A stretch of 64,000 nt of DNA from Paraeggerthella hominis (lineage in GTDB: Bacteria > Actinomycetota > Coriobacteriia > Coriobacteriales > Eggerthellaceae): the NCBI RefSeq assembly GCF_021044775.1, contig NZ_JAJNOQ010000002.1:333127-397126 (forward strand). Direction: 5' to 3'. Shown one piece after another: positions 16,381 through 24,903 of the stretch. Position 1 is the first letter of the stretch. Each line of letters starts with the position of its first letter. Position numbers and translations under genes: made by a program. Below the pieces are notes generated by a model. The model saw only the letters and a program-made list of their open reading frames with translations. It was not told the DNA's origin and did no database searches.

Positions 16381-18300
16381 ATGGCGCGCAACCAGCAACT
16401 CATATTGAATCGATACCGGCCGATCGCGGAAGCGGGGGCGGGTGGTTTCGGCACCGTGCAGGTGGCGTGGGATACGCGCATCCAGCGCCGCGTCGCCATC
16501 AAGTGCATCGAACTAGATGACGTGGATGCCGCCCGCGCTGCTCTTCCGGGGGCGAATGCAGCGCCGTTGCCGAATGCTTCGCGCGATGCGGCTTACGACG
16601 ATCCTCTGTTTTCCGACGACGAAGACGAGGCGCTGTTTTCCCAGATTGGCGCTTCGGTTGATCTGTTGGAAGATGCCCCGCTCGTGCGTTCTCTTGCGCA
16701 TATTCCGGGCTTGGACGAAGCGCGCACGGCGGCCATGCTTACCGATGCGAGCATTGTGGCGGTGTACGATTTCGAGGTGCAGGACGCTACGGCGTACCTC
16801 ATCATGGAATACGTCGAAGGCATGTCGTTGAGCGAACTGCTTCGCCGACATGGCGACCGTTTGACCCTCGATATTGTGGCGGCGGTATTCTCGGCGGTGT
16901 CGCATGCGCTTGAGGTGGCGCACAGCAACCAGGTGCTTCACCTGGACATCAAGCCCGACAATATCCTGATCAACCATCAAGGTCAGGTGAAAGTGACCGA
17001 TTTCGGTCTGGCGACGCTAGCGGATGCTTCGGGTTTCGGCGCGGCTGGAGGCGGCACCATCGGCTACATGCCGCTTGAGCAAATGCGGCAGGAAAACCTG
17101 GACGTGCGCTGCGACGAATGGGCGTTGGCTTCGGTCGCGTACGAAATGCTCACGGGAGAAAATCCGTTCCTTGCGTCCGATTTGAAGCGTGCCGAGCTTG
17201 CAATCGAGGATGCGGAGCTCGTGTTGCCGTCGTTGTGTTGGGAAGGGCTTGACCCCGCAATTGACGACGTGGTGTTTTACGCGCTCGACCCCGATCGCGA
17301 AGAACGCTACGCAACGATTTCCGATTTCGCAGAGGAGCTTGAGCCGTTCCTGGGCGATTCAAAGCGCGGCGTTCGCGAGCTTGCAGCTATTGTCGGGTAT
17401 GCCGATGAGCAGGATGAAGAACCTGTCGAGGACGAGCCTTGCCTTCCGCGCGTGCCTTTGCGCGAGCGCTTCACGCCGCTGCATCGTGCGATTGCGACCC
17501 ATGCGGTGGGCGGTGCGGGCAGCGCGCTGCTGGCGTTCGTGGCGCTTTGGAACATGCCGCAGACAAGCGGTTTCGCGAATCCGCTGTTCTGGGGGATCTT
17601 CGCGCTCATCGTGCTTGCGGGTGCGTTGCGGCCGCACCTGGGCGCGCTGCTCGGGTATTTCGCGCTGGCTGCCATGTTCATCGTGCAAGGCGTTCCGGCG
17701 GCAGGGTGCGTGCTGCTGGCGGCTGCGGCCACGTGGTGGTACTTCGTTGGGCGCGAGGGGGACGCCGAAGCGAACGCTGCTTTGGCGGTGCCGCTTGCAG
17801 GCGCGTTCGGCTTGGGGCAGCTTGCGCCGTTGGCGGCCGGACTGAGCCTGGCTCCCGTGCGGGCTATGGGGACAGCTGCGTTCTCGGTGCTGGTCGCCGT
17901 CATGCTGGCCGCCTGCGGGTCCCATAACCTTCTGAGCTGGGACGTGCTTGCGAACTGGAACGTGGGCGCGCGCAGCGACCTGGCGGGCACCATGGGCGCG
18001 CTGCTCGTGCAGCCTCCGCTTTGGTGCGTTGCCGGTAGTTGGATCGCGTCGGCCGGTGCGCTGGCTGCGATTCGCTTGCGGCCGACGCGCGCGTTTGCGG
18101 TTCTGGGCACGTGCGTGGCCGGTGCGCTTCTGCTTGGAGGCGTCGTTGTTGCGGCATGGGTTGCATCGGGTCAGGTTACGTGGATGCCCTCTCTCGGGAA
18201 TCTGGGATTCACCGCGATATCCATTGCGTTGGCGCTTGCGGCGTGCGTGTTCGTGCCCGACCCCGTGTACTACGACGAAGACGATTGGGCGGAAGAATAA
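16381..18300 (+). CDS. Ser/Thr protein kinase with C-terminal polytopic membrane domain
   Basis: 639-aa eukaryotic-type kinase. Glycine loop AEAGAGGFGTVQVAW (about 13-27) and VAIK lysine (about 41) are followed by an unusual insert of about 70 acidic residues before the C-helix. The catalytic loop is HLDIKPDN (about 185-192; HLD replaces HRD), then DFG (about 207-209) and GYMPLEQ in place of APE. From about residue 370 to 625 there are roughly eight to ten hydrophobic helices, then an acidic C-terminus; no PASTA repeats. A TATAAT at 16368-16373 lies directly before the ATG at 16381, suggesting a leaderless mRNA; an ATG at 16372 is in frame but overlaps that box. Confidence 0.88.
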   Translation: MARNQQLILNRYRPIAEAGAGGFGTVQVAWDTRIQRRVAIKCIELDDVDAARAALPGANAAPLPNASRDAAYDDPLFSDDEDEALFSQIGASVDLLEDAPLVRSLAHIPGLDEARTAAMLTDASIVAVYDFEVQDATAYLIMEYVEGMSLSELLRRHGDRLTLDIVAAVFSAVSHALEVAHSNQVLHLDIKPDNILINHQGQVKVTDFGLATLADASGFGAAGGGTIGYMPLEQMRQENLDVRCDEWALASVAYEMLTGENPFLASDLKRAELAIEDAELVLPSLCWEGLDPAIDDVVFYALDPDREERYATISDFAEELEPFLGDSKRGVRELAAIVGYADEQDEEPVEDEPCLPRVPLRERFTPLHRAIATHAVGGAGSALLAFVALWNMPQTSGFANPLFWGIFALIVLAGALRPHLGALLGYFALAAMFIVQGVPAAGCVLLAAAATWWYFVGREGDAEANAALAVPLAGAFGLGQLAPLAAGLSLAPVRAMGTAAFSVLVAVMLAACGSHNLLSWDVLANWNVGARSDLAGTMGALLVQPPLWCVAGSWIASAGALAAIRLRPTRAFAVLGTCVAGALLLGGVVVAAWVASGQVTWMPSLGNLGFTAISIALALAACVFVPDPVYYDEDDWAEE

Positions 18301-18333
18301 CCTGCTTATCGTACTGTTGGGCAGGCTTCGTAC

Positions 18334-18339
18334 TATAAT
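18334..18339 (+). promoter_or_regulatory. -10 box upstream of the acetamidase gene
   Basis: Consensus TATAAT 32 bp before the ATG; the -35 region is not conserved. Confidence 0.45.
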
Positions 18340-18371
18340 CGAGCCGAAAACCTGCGAGGAAAGGAAAACCC

Positions 18372-19268
18372 ATGCAGCAACTGGGAGACGAGCGTGTTCT
18401 GTTCGCGTTTGCGCGCGATTTGGAGCCGGCGCTTACCGTGGAATCGGGCGAGACGGTGCGTATTCGCACGAAGGATTGCTTCGGCAATCAAGTTCGGACG
18501 TCCGAGGACGCGCTTGACGAAATCGATTGGGACGCCATCAATCCGGCTACCGGCCCTGTTTTCGTGAAAGGCGCTCGTCCGGGCGGTGCGCTCAAGGTGG
18601 TTATCGAGAACATCGAGCTGGACGACCAGACCGCTTCGTGCACGGGCAAGGACGAAGGCGTGTGCGGCGATCGGTTCGATGCGTGGAGCACGCGCCTGTG
18701 CGCCATCAAGAACGACGAGCTGGTGTGGAACGACAAGCTGTCCATTCCGCTGAATCCCATGATCGGCGTTATCGGCGTTGCTCCGGCGGGCGACCCGGTG
18801 AACTGCGGAACGCCGGGGAGCCATGGCGGCAACATGGACAACACCGCCATTACCACGGGAGCCACGCTGTACTTCCCGGTGGCGGTGGAGGGCGCGCTGT
18901 TCGGCTGCGGCGACATGCACGCCGCCATGGGCGATGGCGAGATCAGCGTTTCGGGCGCGGAAGTGGCCGGCTACGCTACGGTCACGCTTACGGCGCTGCC
19001 CGATCTGCACGTGACGGACCCCATCATCGAGAACGAAACGCATCTGGGGATCATCGCATCCGCCGAGTCGCTTGACGCCGCCGCGGATCGCGCGGTGCAC
19101 GAGATGGTGGATTTGCTGCACGACCGCACGGGCACGCCCCAGGACGAGTTGGTGATGCTGTTGTCCCTGGTCGCTGACGTGCAGGTCTGCCAAATGGTCG
19201 ACCCGGAAAAGACCGTGCGCTTCATGGTGCCGAAGTATGTGCTGGAAGCGTTGGAGTTCAGCTTGTAG
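18372..19268 (+). CDS. Acetamidase/formamidase family protein
   Basis: 298-aa member of the FmdA/AmdA family, which hydrolyses short amides such as formamide or acetamide to ammonia and the acid. Typical stretches are GPVFVKGARPGGALKV, NPMIGVIGVAP, the Gly-rich GTPGSHGGNMDN and LFGCGDMHAAMGDGEI, which carry the metal/active-site residues of this family. ATG at 18372 follows GAGGAAAGG. Its own promoter and terminator isolate it from the kinase upstream and the transporter downstream. Actual substrate is unknown; family members also act on other amides. Confidence 0.88.
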   Translation: MQQLGDERVLFAFARDLEPALTVESGETVRIRTKDCFGNQVRTSEDALDEIDWDAINPATGPVFVKGARPGGALKVVIENIELDDQTASCTGKDEGVCGDRFDAWSTRLCAIKNDELVWNDKLSIPLNPMIGVIGVAPAGDPVNCGTPGSHGGNMDNTAITTGATLYFPVAVEGALFGCGDMHAAMGDGEISVSGAEVAGYATVTLTALPDLHVTDPIIENETHLGIIASAESLDAAADRAVHEMVDLLHDRTGTPQDELVMLLSLVADVQVCQMVDPEKTVRFMVPKYVLEALEFSL

Positions 19269-19277
19269 CGAAGCGAT

Positions 19278-19320
19278 GCACGAAGATGCCCTTGTTCCTT
19301 TGCGCATCTTCGTGCTTCCT
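19278..19320 (+). terminator. Terminator after the acetamidase gene
   Basis: A perfect 12-bp stem (19278-19289 with 19304-19315) followed by TTCCTGCTT. Confidence 0.7.
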
Positions 19321-19327
19321 GCTTGTA

Positions 19328-19373
19328 ATGACAGAGAACAATTACCGTTGAAACGGTAATTGTTCTCTGTCAT
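19328..19373. promoter_or_regulatory. Operator-like palindrome, 21-bp arms, upstream of MFS transporter 1
   Basis: A perfect inverted repeat (19328-19348 with 19353-19373, loop TGAA) has the core TTACCG-TTGAAA-CGGTAA. The same core with the same 6-bp spacing occurs at 24804-24821, before the second MFS gene and the regulator gene. It lies just upstream of a TACAAT -10 candidate (19392-19397), a good place for repression. Confidence 0.75.
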
Positions 19374-19440
19374 CTCCCCCTTATTCGTTCCTACAATGCA
19401 TGGTGTTGAACGAACTGTCACTATACAAGGGGGTATGCAC

Positions 19441-21120
19441 ATGGCAGCGAAACCGGCCGCTTCGGCGGCTCAGGCGAAAGACGGGGCCTCGAAATTCCTG
19501 GTCCTTCCCATCATTATTCTCATCATGGCCCAAATGGGCACGTCGGGAGAGAACAGCGCTCTCAGCCTGGCGAACACGGAACTAGTTAACCAGCTGGGCG
19601 CGACGGTTCCCGATATTCAGCTGGCCAACATGGTCTATTCTCTCATGGCCGGTGCGCTGATGATCGCCGGCGGCCTGCTGGGAACCGTTATCGGCTGGAA
19701 GCGCAACTTCCGCATGGGCGCGTTGCTCTGCGCGGCCGGAGAAATCCTCATGGCGTTCTCTCCGAACATGCTCGTGTTCATCTGGGGAGGCCGCGTGCTC
19801 GTGGGCTTCGGCGCCAGCTTCATGATTCCGTCGGTGCTCGGCTTGATTCCAAAGATCTACCAGGGTAAAAACCGCGTGCAGGCGTACGGCTGCATCGGCG
19901 CCGCTTCCGGTTTGGCCGCCGTGCTGCCCTTGCTTTTGGGCGTGCTCATGGAGATGGCAGGCTTTCGCATTACGTATGTGGTGCTGGGCTGCTACTTCCT
20001 GGTCGTGTTTCTGCTTTCCTTCAAGCTCCCTGCCATCGAGGAAGGCGGCGAGCGCGCGAAGTTCGACGGCGTGGGCACCGGCATTGCTGCAGGCGGCCTG
20101 TTCCTGTTCCTCGTTGGCCTTTCCCGTATTTCGGTTTGGGGCCTGTTCGAGCCTTTCGAGGCTGCTCCGTTCACCATTTTCGGCATGTCCCCGGCTCTGC
20201 CGATGACGCTGCTTGGCCTGTTGATGCTGGTCGCACTCGTGTTCGTGGAGAAGCGCATCGAGAAGAAGAACGGCAGCGCGCTGCTTCCGCAGGTGTTCCT
20301 CAAGACGCCGCAGGTGCTTGCCGGTTTGGTCGCTTCGGCTCTGACCTTCTTCTTCATGGGCATCCAGTCCATCCTTCTGGCGCCGTATCTGATGCTGGTC
20401 GCCGGCTGGTCTCCTGTCACCATGGGCGCCATGTCCCTTATGGTGGGCATTCCCACCTTCCTGCTCTCGCTCGGTATTCCGAAGCTGTTCCCGAACGCCA
20501 ATCCGCGCCGCGTGCTGCAGCTTGGCTACATCGTCATGGCTGGCTCGCTTGTTCTCATGTGCTTCTCGATTTCCGAGGCGGGCGTCGGTTTTGGTATGTA
20601 CGTTGGATTCTTCCTGGTGGGCGTTGGCGCCGGCATTTCCAGCTCCCATACGAACAACGTGGTCGCGCTGGCTCTCAATGACCGCGACGCAGCGCAGTCG
20701 GGCGGCATTCAGACCACGATGCGCAACGTGGGCCAGGCCATCGGCGTTGCTGCGCTGGGCGCCGTGCTGCTGTTCGGCATTACGTCCAACATCGACTCCG
20801 CCATGAAGGCCGATCCCGCCATCACGCCGGAGGTTCGCCAGGCTGTGTCCCAGCGTTCCATCACGCTCATGAGCGACGAGAGCTTCCTGGCTACTATCGA
20901 CGACATCGAGATGAGCGATGCGGAGCGCGAGAGCCTGGCTGCCATCAACGCGACGGCGCGCGTGGACTCCACCAAGACCGCCTTCATCGTGGCTGCCATC
21001 ATCATGGCTGCGGGCTTGCTGACAACGCCGTTCATCACGGTCCTTCGCAAGGAAGAGGAAGCGGAGACATCCGCTCGGCCCGCGGCTCTTGTGGCCGATG
21101 AGCTTGAGACCGCTCGATAA
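19441..21120 (+). CDS. MFS transporter 1 (DHA2-like, 14 helices)
   Basis: 559-aa major facilitator protein of the 14-helix drug:H+ antiporter type. Motifs include GWKRNFRMG after helix 2, WGGRVLVGFGASFMIPSVLGLIP and the helix-5 region with Gly/Pro; the large loop before the last helix (about 470-525) is polar, as in DHA2 proteins. It is clearly paralogous to the second MFS at 24904 (shared AGGxxGxVxGW and SPNMxVFxWGGR patterns). ATG at 19441 is spaced properly from AAGGGGG; the ATG at 19435 is too close. An amidohydrolase gene follows after 35 bp, so the pair probably handles one compound. Substrate is unknown. Confidence 0.85.
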   Translation: MAAKPAASAAQAKDGASKFLVLPIIILIMAQMGTSGENSALSLANTELVNQLGATVPDIQLANMVYSLMAGALMIAGGLLGTVIGWKRNFRMGALLCAAGEILMAFSPNMLVFIWGGRVLVGFGASFMIPSVLGLIPKIYQGKNRVQAYGCIGAASGLAAVLPLLLGVLMEMAGFRITYVVLGCYFLVVFLLSFKLPAIEEGGERAKFDGVGTGIAAGGLFLFLVGLSRISVWGLFEPFEAAPFTIFGMSPALPMTLLGLLMLVALVFVEKRIEKKNGSALLPQVFLKTPQVLAGLVASALTFFFMGIQSILLAPYLMLVAGWSPVTMGAMSLMVGIPTFLLSLGIPKLFPNANPRRVLQLGYIVMAGSLVLMCFSISEAGVGFGMYVGFFLVGVGAGISSSHTNNVVALALNDRDAAQSGGIQTTMRNVGQAIGVAALGAVLLFGITSNIDSAMKADPAITPEVRQAVSQRSITLMSDESFLATIDDIEMSDAERESLAAINATARVDSTKTAFIVAAIIMAAGLLTTPFITVLRKEEEAETSARPAALVADELETAR

Positions 21121-21155
21121 ACAGGGAATACACGGAAGTAAGGAGGGCATGCGTT

Positions 21156-22778
21156 ATGAAGACGCTGTATTGCAACGGAGATTTCGTTCCCATGACCGAT
21201 GCGAACGCCACGTTCGAGGCGCTGCTGGTCGAGGACGACGGCACCATCGCGTTTGCAGGCGCCCTAGATGAGGCGCGCAATCGCGCGGGCGATGCTCGGG
21301 AAATCGATCTTGAGGGAAAGACCGTGCTCCCGGGATTCATTGACCCCCATAGCCATTTGACGGGCACCACGCAGTACATCTCCACGGCAAGCTTATCGGA
21401 ATGCACGTCGTTCGACGACATCGTGAACGCGCTGACCGCCTTTATCGAGAAGCGCGGCATTACGGCCGACGGCGTGGTGATGGGCACGGGGTATGACCAG
21501 AACTTCCTGGTCGAAGGCCAGCATCCGACGAAGGACGTGCTTGATCGGGCGTCTCGCGAGATCCCTATTTTCATCGTCCACGCGTCGGGTCACATGGGGG
21601 TCGCGAACTCCCGATCGCTCGAACTGGTAGGCGTCACGGCTGAAACGCCTGATCCCGAAGGGGGTCTGTACGGACGCGTCGAGGGCAGCATGGAGCCGAA
21701 CGGCTACGCTGAGGAGCCTGCCACGCTGTTCAACTTCTACGCCATGTGCCAGCCCCGCATGAACTTGGACGTCCCGGCGATGTTTGATGAGATGCAGGAT
21801 TACTATCTTGAGAACGGCGTAACCACTGCGCAAGACGGTGCCACGCAGCCGGATTTCGCGGATATGCTGGCTGCATTCGCCCGTGCGGGAAAGATGAAGC
21901 TCGACATCGTGGGCTACCCTATGGACGGCCACGGCGTCGAGGGCATGCTTGAGCGCAATGCTGACTTCGACAGCCAGGATTATATCGGCCATTTCCGCTT
22001 GGGCGGTATCAAGATGTTTTTGGACGGATCTCCGCAGGGCCGTACGGCTTGGATGACCCAACCTTACGAACCGGGCGAAGACGGAGCCACTGATTACGTG
22101 GCGTACGGTACTATGAGCGATGACGAGGCGTATGCGTTTATTCGCAGCGGCATCGACACCAATCACCAAGTGCTGTGCCACTGCAACGGCGATGCTGCAG
22201 GCGATCAGCTCATCGCCCAGTACAAGCGTGCGCTCGAAGATTCGCCGAACCCGAACAAGCATAAGCTGCGCCCGGTCATGATCCATTGCCAGACGATTCG
22301 CCAAGATCAATACCAGGCTATGGCTGAAATAGGGATGATCCCCAGCATCTTCACATCGCATATTTGGTATTGGGGCGACATTCATCTCAACAACTTCGGC
22401 CAGGCTCGCGGTGGTCGCATTAGCGCCGTGCGCGACGCTTTGGACGCGGGCCTTCCGTTCACGTTCCATACCGACGTGCCCGTTGTTCCCCCGAAGATGC
22501 TGGAAACCGTCTGGTGCGCGGTCAATCGCATCACGAAAGCCGGCGTCCAACTGGATGAAAGCCAGAAAATCGACGTTTTCGATGGGCTGAAAGCTATCAC
22601 CATAAACGGTGCGTACCAATACGGTGAAGAAGACCGCAAGGGTACGCTTGAGGTGGGAAAGCTTGCCGACCTGGTCATTCTTGATGCGAATCCGCTCAAG
22701 GTGGATCCGATGGACATCCGTTCCATAAAGGTTCTCGAAACCATCAAAGAAGGCACGTCGGTTTACCGCTGCGCGTAA
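21156..22778 (+). CDS. YtcJ-like amidohydrolase (amidohydrolase-3 family)
   Basis: 540-aa metal-dependent hydrolase. Composite beta-domain residues at both ends flank a TIM barrel with the metal motif PGFIDPHSHLTG (His65, His67), GHMGVANS, the HCNGDAAGDQ segment, MIHCQTI and FHTDVPVVPP near residue 430. The family includes exoenzyme-like and N-acyl amino acid or formamide-type hydrolases; no substrate can be assigned. There is no signal peptide, so it is cytoplasmic. ATG at 21156 follows AAGGAGGGC. It is probably co-transcribed with the preceding MFS gene under the palindromic operator, implying uptake or export of its substrate or product. Confidence 0.86.
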   Translation: MKTLYCNGDFVPMTDANATFEALLVEDDGTIAFAGALDEARNRAGDAREIDLEGKTVLPGFIDPHSHLTGTTQYISTASLSECTSFDDIVNALTAFIEKRGITADGVVMGTGYDQNFLVEGQHPTKDVLDRASREIPIFIVHASGHMGVANSRSLELVGVTAETPDPEGGLYGRVEGSMEPNGYAEEPATLFNFYAMCQPRMNLDVPAMFDEMQDYYLENGVTTAQDGATQPDFADMLAAFARAGKMKLDIVGYPMDGHGVEGMLERNADFDSQDYIGHFRLGGIKMFLDGSPQGRTAWMTQPYEPGEDGATDYVAYGTMSDDEAYAFIRSGIDTNHQVLCHCNGDAAGDQLIAQYKRALEDSPNPNKHKLRPVMIHCQTIRQDQYQAMAEIGMIPSIFTSHIWYWGDIHLNNFGQARGGRISAVRDALDAGLPFTFHTDVPVVPPKMLETVWCAVNRITKAGVQLDESQKIDVFDGLKAITINGAYQYGEEDRKGTLEVGKLADLVILDANPLKVDPMDIRSIKVLETIKEGTSVYRCA

Positions 22779-22807
22779 TCTTTCGTTCCGCGCGGCACGC
22801 AATGCCG

Positions 22808-22836
22808 AAAACGGGTTTTGCCCCAAAGCCCGTTTT
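22808..22836 (+). terminator. Terminator after the amidohydrolase
   Basis: A 13-bp stem (22808-22820 with 22824-22836, one wobble) ending in TTTT. Confidence 0.75.
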
Positions 22837-22844
22837 ACCTCCTG

Positions 22845-22870
22845 GAGCCCGCACGATTCCGTGCGGGCTC
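22845..22870 (-). terminator. Second hairpin, probably terminating the regulator gene
   Basis: GAGCCCGCAC (22845-22854) pairs with GTGCGGGCTC (22861-22870). It lies 17 bp past the end of the minus-strand regulator gene. Confidence 0.5.
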
Positions 22871-22887
22871 GCTGCGTAGCGGGGAGG

Positions 22888-24735
22888 TTAGGCGGGGAAA
22901 TATGCCGTCAAGGCATCTTGGGAAACCTGGCGTTCGGTGAGTATTCGCTTGAACTGCTCGGTTAACGAAGATACGGCGCTGCGATCGTTTTCCGAAACCA
23001 ACAGTACCGCCACCGTCTTTACAAGCGCACCGATCAAATTGAAGTTGTCCACAGGAAAGAACACTGCGCAGGTCGAGAGCACTTTGGAGCTGAACAAGGG
23101 AAGAACCAGGGTAGACCCCGAAGCAAAGAACGATGCCTCGAACAATCTTGCAAACTGCTCGTTCTTCATGTCGAGAATTTTCCGATCCGCCAGCTCCCGG
23201 TGCACCTCATGGGCCAACTCCCTCATGTCGTCTGCTTGCGTAACAGCGTCGACCTCTATACAGTGCAGCTGCGTTTCAAGGTCGTTATTGAGCATGGGGA
23301 TGGATGTCATGATGCGCATGATGTCCTGCTCGTCGATGGCCTCGGAAACGGTGATCGTGGGGAACGTGCTATCCAGTGGCTCGAACGATATAAGGAAGTC
23401 GAAGCGACTGGATAGCGCTGTCGATTCAGCGGGGGACTGCTCCACATCGTTTTCCGTAATTACGTCTACGATTCTGATTTTGGATGCAAGCTTCTCGATG
23501 CGGTATTTGCCGTACGCTGCCTGCTCGACCCCTGCATTCACCACAAGGCCCACGCGGAACACGCGCTCGGTATGCACGTGGTCAAGGTATTCGAGCAATG
23601 CCATGATGATGCGGGTGTAGTCGGCCCCAAAGACATTGAAGTCTTGCAATTCAGGTGCGTCGTGCAATGCTTCGGATAGCAGCAGAAAGCCGTCCATGTT
23701 GTCGTATTTCACTACGTGTTCGATGGGTCCGGGAATGGAGAGGTTGCAGGATTTCCTTAAAAGGGCGCCGTCTGTCAGTACGAGCAGTCGTTGGCGCAGC
23801 GCGTGGTCGGGCGCTTGCCCGAAACGCTGCTCGAAGGTTCTTTCAATGCGCTCTACCGCCTCGATGGTGCGAGGGGCTGGCTCGTACTCTTCAATGTTTC
23901 GCCTGCTCCATTGCCAGGTGCCGCAGGAGAACAGGTTGGATGCCAGCGCTATCTCGTGGTCGTTGACGGGCATTCCCAGGTGCCGCTCGAACCGGGTTTT
24001 CAGCTTGCGAGCAAGTTGGGGATGGGCTGCTTTGAACTCGGATGACTCGTTGAGCGTGTGGCCAAGCCTCAAGCGGGCGCACATCACTTTGAGGTAGAAC
24101 GACGTTTGCTGCCGTGAGTTCTTCGAAAGTTGCAGCCCCATTTCCTGCTCGGCCTCATCGGCTACGGTCTGCAAAAAGCGCGCATCTTGCCCCATGAACG
24201 TTGGCTCGATGCGGTTTTGCATCATGCGTCGGTCAAGCTTGTAGAAAAAGTACTCTATAAAGAACCGTATCGCAACCTCGGATCCTTCGATGCTGAGCCT
24301 GTCTTTCTTGCGGATGGACAATCGAAACGACTTCAGCATGAAGCTCCACCATTTCATGTCCATTTGAAGTTGCTGCTTGTTCGTAAACAGGCTGTGCGCA
24401 AGGGAGTCTACGGTAAAAGCCTTTGGCGAGCAGGTTATAAGGAGAATCCCGCGGTAAAACCGCTCCAGGCGAGGTCTCATTTCGATGGCGTTGTCGGCGA
24501 CCATGGCTTCAAGACGACTTTGCTCGCCGCGTGCGAGGGCCATGCGGATGCCGTTGCCGCGCTTGCTGCGTATGCGCGAAGCGAATCCGGCGTGTGCAAG
24601 GTGCTCGTTTACGACCTTTGCGTCGGTGCGCACGGTTTTTTCCGAACAGCTGATGATGCGCGCCAGCTCTTCAACGGGCGTGTAGTGATCAAGATACAGC
24701 AGGTGATTCAGCAGCATGCTTTGACGCACGTTCAT
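22888..24735 (-). CDS. BglG/MtlR-like PRD-type transcriptional regulator
   Basis: 615-aa regulator. N-terminal residues 1 to about 80 form one or two winged-helix HTH units (HYTPVEELARIISCSEKTVRTDAKVV). The middle has PRD-like helical regions (for example FYLKVMCARLRLGHTL), then a region like an EIIB module (FRVGLVVNAGVEQAAYGKYRIEKL) and a C-terminal EIIA-like domain (about 475-610, ending FKRILTERQ). The phosphorylatable His/Cys of true PTS domains are not obvious and no PTS transporter is nearby, so it may sense something else. ATG at 24735 follows AAGAAGGA; longer upstream frames cross the operator. It lies between two MFS genes and is divergent from the second. Confidence 0.75.
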   Translation of the reverse strand: MNVRQSMLLNHLLYLDHYTPVEELARIISCSEKTVRTDAKVVNEHLAHAGFASRIRSKRGNGIRMALARGEQSRLEAMVADNAIEMRPRLERFYRGILLITCSPKAFTVDSLAHSLFTNKQQLQMDMKWWSFMLKSFRLSIRKKDRLSIEGSEVAIRFFIEYFFYKLDRRMMQNRIEPTFMGQDARFLQTVADEAEQEMGLQLSKNSRQQTSFYLKVMCARLRLGHTLNESSEFKAAHPQLARKLKTRFERHLGMPVNDHEIALASNLFSCGTWQWSRRNIEEYEPAPRTIEAVERIERTFEQRFGQAPDHALRQRLLVLTDGALLRKSCNLSIPGPIEHVVKYDNMDGFLLLSEALHDAPELQDFNVFGADYTRIIMALLEYLDHVHTERVFRVGLVVNAGVEQAAYGKYRIEKLASKIRIVDVITENDVEQSPAESTALSSRFDFLISFEPLDSTFPTITVSEAIDEQDIMRIMTSIPMLNNDLETQLHCIEVDAVTQADDMRELAHEVHRELADRKILDMKNEQFARLFEASFFASGSTLVLPLFSSKVLSTCAVFFPVDNFNLIGALVKTVAVLLVSENDRSAVSSLTEQFKRILTERQVSQDALTAYFPA

Positions 24736-24803
24736 GGCGGTCCTTCTTCGGTGTTCTGTCCGTCTGGCTGATGCGAGGGTGCGGGTGCACCGACACATCA
24801 ATT

Positions 24804-24821
24804 TTACCGAAGATGCGGTAA
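24804..24821. promoter_or_regulatory. Second copy of the operator core, between regulator and MFS transporter 2
   Basis: TTACCG-AAGATG-CGGTAA matches the core and spacing of the palindrome at 19328-19373. It lies 68 bp upstream of the regulator start and about 32 bp before the TACAAT -10 candidate of the transporter. Confidence 0.75.
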
Positions 24822-24852
24822 TTCTTCTACAGAAGGCGCGAAAAGGCGTGGG

Positions 24853-24858
24853 TACAAT
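24853..24858 (+). promoter_or_regulatory. -10 candidate for MFS transporter 2
   Basis: TACAAT, the same hexamer seen before MFS transporter 1 (19392-19397), 46 bp upstream of the GTG start. Confidence 0.45.
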
Positions 24859-24903
24859 GGGTTGAGCGACGTGTTCAGCCAGCAGATAGCAGGGGGTGCT
24901 GAC

